From assembly GCA_964587515.1 (NCBI GenBank), contig CAZPMO010000095.1:1-18268 (forward strand): a DNA stretch of 18,268 nt, written 5' to 3'. Below, one piece after another: positions 16,395-18,268 of the stretch. A program made the translations under genes and the position numbers. This DNA comes from CAZPMO01 sp964587515 (GTDB taxonomy: Bacteria; Pseudomonadota; Alphaproteobacteria; MPNO01). Under the pieces are notes generated by a model that made no database searches, had not been told where the DNA came from, and saw only the letters and a list, made by a program, of their open reading frames with translations. Positions within the stretch are counted from its first letter, which is position 1; each line of letters opens with the position of its first letter.

Positions 16395-16862
16395 ATGATC
16401 AATCGCATAAAATCGTTTTTCGAGGATCGCGGCGCGCGCGCGGGTGGCGAAAGCGGCCACCACACGGTCGATGAATTCCATCTCGCCGCGGCGGCGCTGC
16501 TGGTGCATGCCACGACCGTCGATACGGTCTTCGACGACGACGAACGCGCGAAAATCATCGAGCTGATCGAGGCGCGGCTGGAGCTCAGTGGCGAAGAAGC
16601 CGAGACGTTGCTCGCCGCCGCTGTCGTCGCCGTCGACGACTCGGTCCAGCTGTTGCATTTCACGCGCGCCATCAAGGACCGGTTTTCCTATGAAGAACGG
16701 GTCGAGCTGATTGAAATGCTGTGGGAGGTCGTCTATGCCGACGGCAAGGTCGATGAATTTGAATCACAGCTCATGCGCCGCATCGGCGGGTTGATCTATG
16801 TCACCGACCGTGATCGGGGGATCGCCCGCAAACGCGTCACGGAAAAGATTTCGGGCGCTTAG
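16395..16862 (+). CDS. TerB-like (tellurite-resistance TerB fold) protein
   Basis: This is a 155-residue acidic protein of the TerB-like family, an all-helical fold with metal-binding acidic residues. The first repeat has the acidic DDDERAKIIELIEARL (47-62). The second has the family's most recognisable segment, YADGKVDEFESQLMRRIGGL (114-133). No signal peptide is present and it is probably cytoplasmic, perhaps membrane-associated. The ATG at 16395 follows GGCAGGGG at ribosome-binding distance and is 13 nt after the S4 gene; a frame-open start at 16314 would overlap that gene deeply and is rejected. No other ter genes (terC, terD) are nearby, so tellurite resistance should not be assumed. Its membership of an RNA/iron-sulfur operon hints at stress sensing. 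Function is unknown. Confidence 0.82.
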   Translation: MINRIKSFFEDRGARAGGESGHHTVDEFHLAAAALLVHATTVDTVFDDDERAKIIELIEARLELSGEEAETLLAAAVVAVDDSVQLLHFTRAIKDRFSYEERVELIEMLWEVVYADGKVDEFESQLMRRIGGLIYVTDRDRGIARKRVTEKISGA

Positions 16863-16943
16863 GGAAGACTGTGGATGAACCGCTCGACCGGGCACGAAAA
16901 CTGTTGGTTCGCAACCGCGATGGTACTAAGTTTCTGACCGAAA

Positions 16944-16998
16944 GAGGCTCTGCCTCGTCCCGTGGGAGGCACGGGAAAACCCCACCGGGTAACCCCGG
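16944..16998 (+). promoter_or_regulatory. Hairpin-rich leader upstream of fdxA, possible RNA switch
   Basis: Three perfect hairpins follow one another in the 165-nt gap before fdxA: GAGGC-TCT-GCCTC (16944-16956), CCCGTG-GGAGG-CACGGG (16959-16975) and CCGGG-TAAC-CCCGG (16985-16998). The GCCTC of the first can instead pair with a second GAGGC at 16966-16970 inside the loop of the next hairpin, so two folds exclude each other. The ribosome binding site GGAG at 17018-17021 lies 19 nt beyond the last stem. I recognise no known riboswitch class. The same stretch is also open as a 58-codon frame from a GTG at 16871 to 17047. No convincing promoter was found here; TTGGTT and TACTAA (16904-16929) are spaced only 14 nt apart. 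Confidence 0.35.
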
Positions 16999-17027
16999 AT
17001 ATTACAAACGACTGTGCGGAGAACGGA

Positions 17028-17366
17028 ATGACCTACATCGTCGATGAGTCCTGTATCAAATGCAAATACATGGATTGTGTGGAAGTGTGCCCGGTGGACT
17101 GTTTCTACGAGGGCGAAAACATGTTGGTCATTCAGCCTGACGAATGCATCGATTGCGGTGTATGCGAGCCTGAATGCCCGGTCGAGGCGATCCATCCCGA
17201 CACCGATGATGGCGCGGAGAAATGGGTCGAGATAAATCGCCAATATTCGGAGAACTGGCCCAATATCACACGCAAGGGCGATTCCCCGACCGACGCGGAC
17301 GACTGGAAAGACACCGCAAACAAATATGAAGAGCATTTTAGCTCAAATCCCGGAAAAGGCAGTTGA
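17028..17366 (+). CDS. fdxA: Ferredoxin FdxA, 7Fe type ([3Fe-4S][4Fe-4S])
   Basis: This 112-residue cytoplasmic electron carrier is closely related to Azotobacter ferredoxin I. All nine characteristic cysteines are present: C9, C12, C17, C21 and C25 in the first half, and C40, C43, C46 and C50 in the second. By homology, the [3Fe-4S] cluster uses C9, C17 and C50, and the [4Fe-4S] cluster uses C21, C40, C43 and C46. The acidic C-terminal extension after residue 60, including the WVEINRQYSENWPNITRKG stretch, is typical of the FdxA subgroup. The ATG at 17028 follows CGGAGA at ribosome-binding distance; an in-frame upstream start at 16962 would add a non-conserved extension through the hairpin region. 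The electron partner is unknown. The adjacent carD gene is a common neighbour in alphaproteobacteria. Confidence 0.96.
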   Translation: MTYIVDESCIKCKYMDCVEVCPVDCFYEGENMLVIQPDECIDCGVCEPECPVEAIHPDTDDGAEKWVEINRQYSENWPNITRKGDSPTDADDWKDTANKYEEHFSSNPGKGS

Positions 17367-17528
17367 TTCAGCCTGACGAACCGCGGATTCCGGGCATCGG
17401 AACAACTCGACCAGGCGCGAAAAAAGGGTGTTATTTCAATCGGTTTTGTGGTAGGATACTGTCATGCCGATTGACAATCGTGGTCGCCGTCACCAGTTAG
17501 AAGGCTGATCGATGATTATTCGCTGCGC
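17367..17528 (+). other. fdxA-carD intergenic region, upstream half: possible small RNA or mini-ORF
   Basis: This 162-nt stretch, part of a 271-nt gap, holds no recognised gene. Near 17455-17460 GATACT resembles a -10 element, though no good -35 was found. Transcription from there to the terminator-like hairpin ending at 17555 would give an RNA of about 90 nt. A 14-codon frame (MPIDNRGRRHQLEG, 17464-17508) is followed 3 nt later by a 21-codon frame (17512-17577) that runs through the hairpin. Neither has a strong ribosome binding site. Confidence 0.2.
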
Positions 17529-17555
17529 GAGGCCGCCTTGGCGGTCTCTCGTTTT
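17529..17555 (+). terminator. Terminator-like hairpin between fdxA and carD
   Basis: GAGGCCGCC (17529-17537) pairs with GGCGGTCTC (17540-17548) through nine positions, one a G-U pair, leaving an apical turn of about four bases if the innermost pair opens. TTTT follows at 17552-17555, three bases after the stem. It could end the fdxA transcript or a short RNA. The T tract is short, so termination may be partial and carD may also be read through. Confidence 0.45.
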
Positions 17556-17581
17556 GCGGGACACATCATCTGCCTGAACGG

Positions 17582-17611
17582 TTTACGCGAGCCCGCCCGT
17601 TGTCATGTAAC
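17582..17611 (+). promoter_or_regulatory. Candidate carD promoter
   Basis: TTTACG (17582-17587) and TGTAAC (17606-17611) are separated by 18 nt, each matching four of six consensus positions. Transcription would start near 17618, just upstream of the GAGGAG (17620-17625) that probably serves as the carD ribosome binding site. The location, after the terminator-like hairpin and before carD, fits an independent promoter, but the leader would be very short. Confidence 0.35.
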
Positions 17612-17637
17612 CTACGGTCGAGGAGTAAGAGACAAAA

Positions 17638-18138
17638 ATGGCAAGTAAGGCGCCCTTCACCAAGGGAGATCACGTAGTTTATCCGACCCATGGCGTCGGA
17701 AAGGTTCTCGGACTCGAAAAGCAGGAAATTGCCGGGTTCGAATTGCAGCTTTTCGTGATTTCCTTCGATTCCGACAAAATGACGCTGCGCGTTCCGGTGG
17801 GCAAGGTAAAGGAATCCGGTCTTCGCAAGCTGAGCACGCGCGACAAAATGCAGTCCGCGATGACGACGCTGCACGGCCGCGCGCGCTCCAAACGCACCAT
17901 GTGGAGCCGCCGGGCCCAGGAATACGAAGCCAAGATCAACAGCGGCGATCCCATTTCGATCGCCGAAGTCGTACGCGACCTTCATCGCGCGACCGGTCAG
18001 CCCGATCAGTCCTACAGTGAACGCCAGATGTACGAGGCGGCGCTGGAACGGCTTTCGTCCGAGCTTGCGCTGGTCGAGAAGATCGATCAGGATTCGGCCA
18101 CCGAAAAGGTCGAAACCATGCTCAAGAAGGCGGCCTGA
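17638..18138 (+). CDS. carD: CarD/CdnL family RNA polymerase-binding transcription regulator
   Basis: This 166-residue protein belongs to the CarD/CdnL family, which binds the RNA polymerase beta subunit and stabilises open complexes at housekeeping promoters such as rRNA promoters. The N-terminal Tudor-like RNAP-interacting domain (about 1-65) has GDHVVYPTHGVGKVLGLE (10-27). The helical DNA-contacting domain (about 70-160) contains MWSRRAQEYEAKINSGD (88-104) with the conserved Trp89. There is no AT-hook extension, so it is CdnL-type rather than Myxococcus CarD-type. The chain ends in KKAA; a C-terminal Ala-Ala is reported as a ClpXP recognition feature of Caulobacter CdnL. The start is supported by GAGGAG at 17620-17625, somewhat distant. 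A strong terminator follows 31 nt after the stop. Confidence 0.97.
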   Translation: MASKAPFTKGDHVVYPTHGVGKVLGLEKQEIAGFELQLFVISFDSDKMTLRVPVGKVKESGLRKLSTRDKMQSAMTTLHGRARSKRTMWSRRAQEYEAKINSGDPISIAEVVRDLHRATGQPDQSYSERQMYEAALERLSSELALVEKIDQDSATEKVETMLKKAA

Positions 18139-18169
18139 CCGCCGGTCGGCAAGTTCTTCGGAAATTACC

Positions 18170-18204
18170 AAAAACGCCGCGGCATCGTCGCGGCGTTTTT
18201 CTTT
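18170..18204 (+). terminator. Rho-independent terminator of carD
   Basis: A perfect 12-bp stem (18170-18181 with 18189-18200) encloses a 7-nt loop (18182-18188). The right arm ends in a run of T (18196-18200) that continues as C-TTT. The left arm begins with a matching A run, so the structure may also work on the opposite strand. It lies 31 nt after the carD stop and is the clearest terminator in the window. Confidence 0.93.
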
Positions 18205-18205
18205 G

Positions 18206-18250
18206 CTAGAGCACTATCCGACCAAATAGAATCATTTGACCGAGATTAGT
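18206..18250. repeat. Probable dispersed palindromic intergenic repeat (possibly cut by window end)
   Basis: Directly after the carD terminator, an imperfect inverted repeat is formed by ACTA-TC (18213-18218) with GA-TTAGT (18244-18250) and by CAAAT (18223-18227) with ATTTG (18234-18238), with partial pairing between. The lower GC content and the sequence TAGAGCACTATCCGA resemble the palindromic intergenic elements that I recall being scattered through many alphaproteobacterial genomes. Only one copy is in the window, so its repeated nature is inferred. Confidence 0.45.
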
Positions 18251-18268
18251 CCGCCCCGTGGTTAGGCG

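Noticed and set aside
16395..16862. Tellurite resistance determinant
   Set aside because: Only the TerB-like fold is present, without terC, terD or terE, so the resistance phenotype is not supported.

Overview
The window looks like chromosomal DNA from a GC-rich alphaproteobacterium, probably from the Rhodospirillales or a related marine or soil lineage. This is inferred from the high-GC codon use, the block Suv3-like helicase / S4 protein / FdxA / CarD, which I recall as typical of alphaproteobacteria, and the acnA / DUF1223 pairing. Coding density is very high. I saw no tRNA, rRNA, CRISPR array, insertion sequence or integrase gene.

Layout. (1) 1-3088: the 3' four-fifths of aconitase acnA, cut by the window edge, then a possible 16-codon ORF and a secreted thioredoxin-like DUF1223 protein. 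(2) 3212-11579: a compact, co-directional accessory cluster. It holds a three-gene TRAP transporter (binding protein, small and large permease), a dihydroorotate-dehydrogenase-like flavoprotein, a three-subunit molybdenum hydroxylase (FAD, 2Fe-2S and Mo subunits, in the order M-S-L) and a dienelactone-hydrolase-family enzyme. Gaps are mostly 0-33 nt, with 73 nt before the Mo-hydroxylase genes. (3) 11587-13476, minus strand: the chaperone htpG, convergent with the cluster. (4) 13584-18138, plus strand: a Suv3-like RNA helicase, an Hsp15-like S4 RNA-binding protein, a TerB-like protein, the 7Fe ferredoxin fdxA and the RNA polymerase-binding regulator carD, closed by a strong intrinsic terminator and the start of a probable dispersed palindromic repeat.

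How the genes may work together. The 3212-11579 cluster reads as an uptake-and-catabolism unit. A TRAP importer would bring in an organic acid, the Mo hydroxylase would hydroxylate it or a product, the flavoprotein would carry out a redox step on a C=C or C-C bond, and the DLH-fold enzyme would hydrolyse a lactone or ester. The substrate is unknown. All three enzymes differ from their best-known namesakes at diagnostic residues: the Mo subunit lacks the CO dehydrogenase loop, the DHOD-like protein lacks the Ser/Cys base and the Asn of orotate enzymes, and the hydrolase keeps the catalytic triad but lacks Glu36 and Arg206. This cluster is the best candidate for an undescribed system.

Regulatory features of interest are a back-to-back divergent promoter between htpG and the helicase, a hairpin-rich leader before fdxA that can fold in two mutually exclusive ways, and a 271-nt region before carD with a terminator-like hairpin and possible mini-ORFs or a small RNA. 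These are read by eye from sequence alone and have not been tested computationally.
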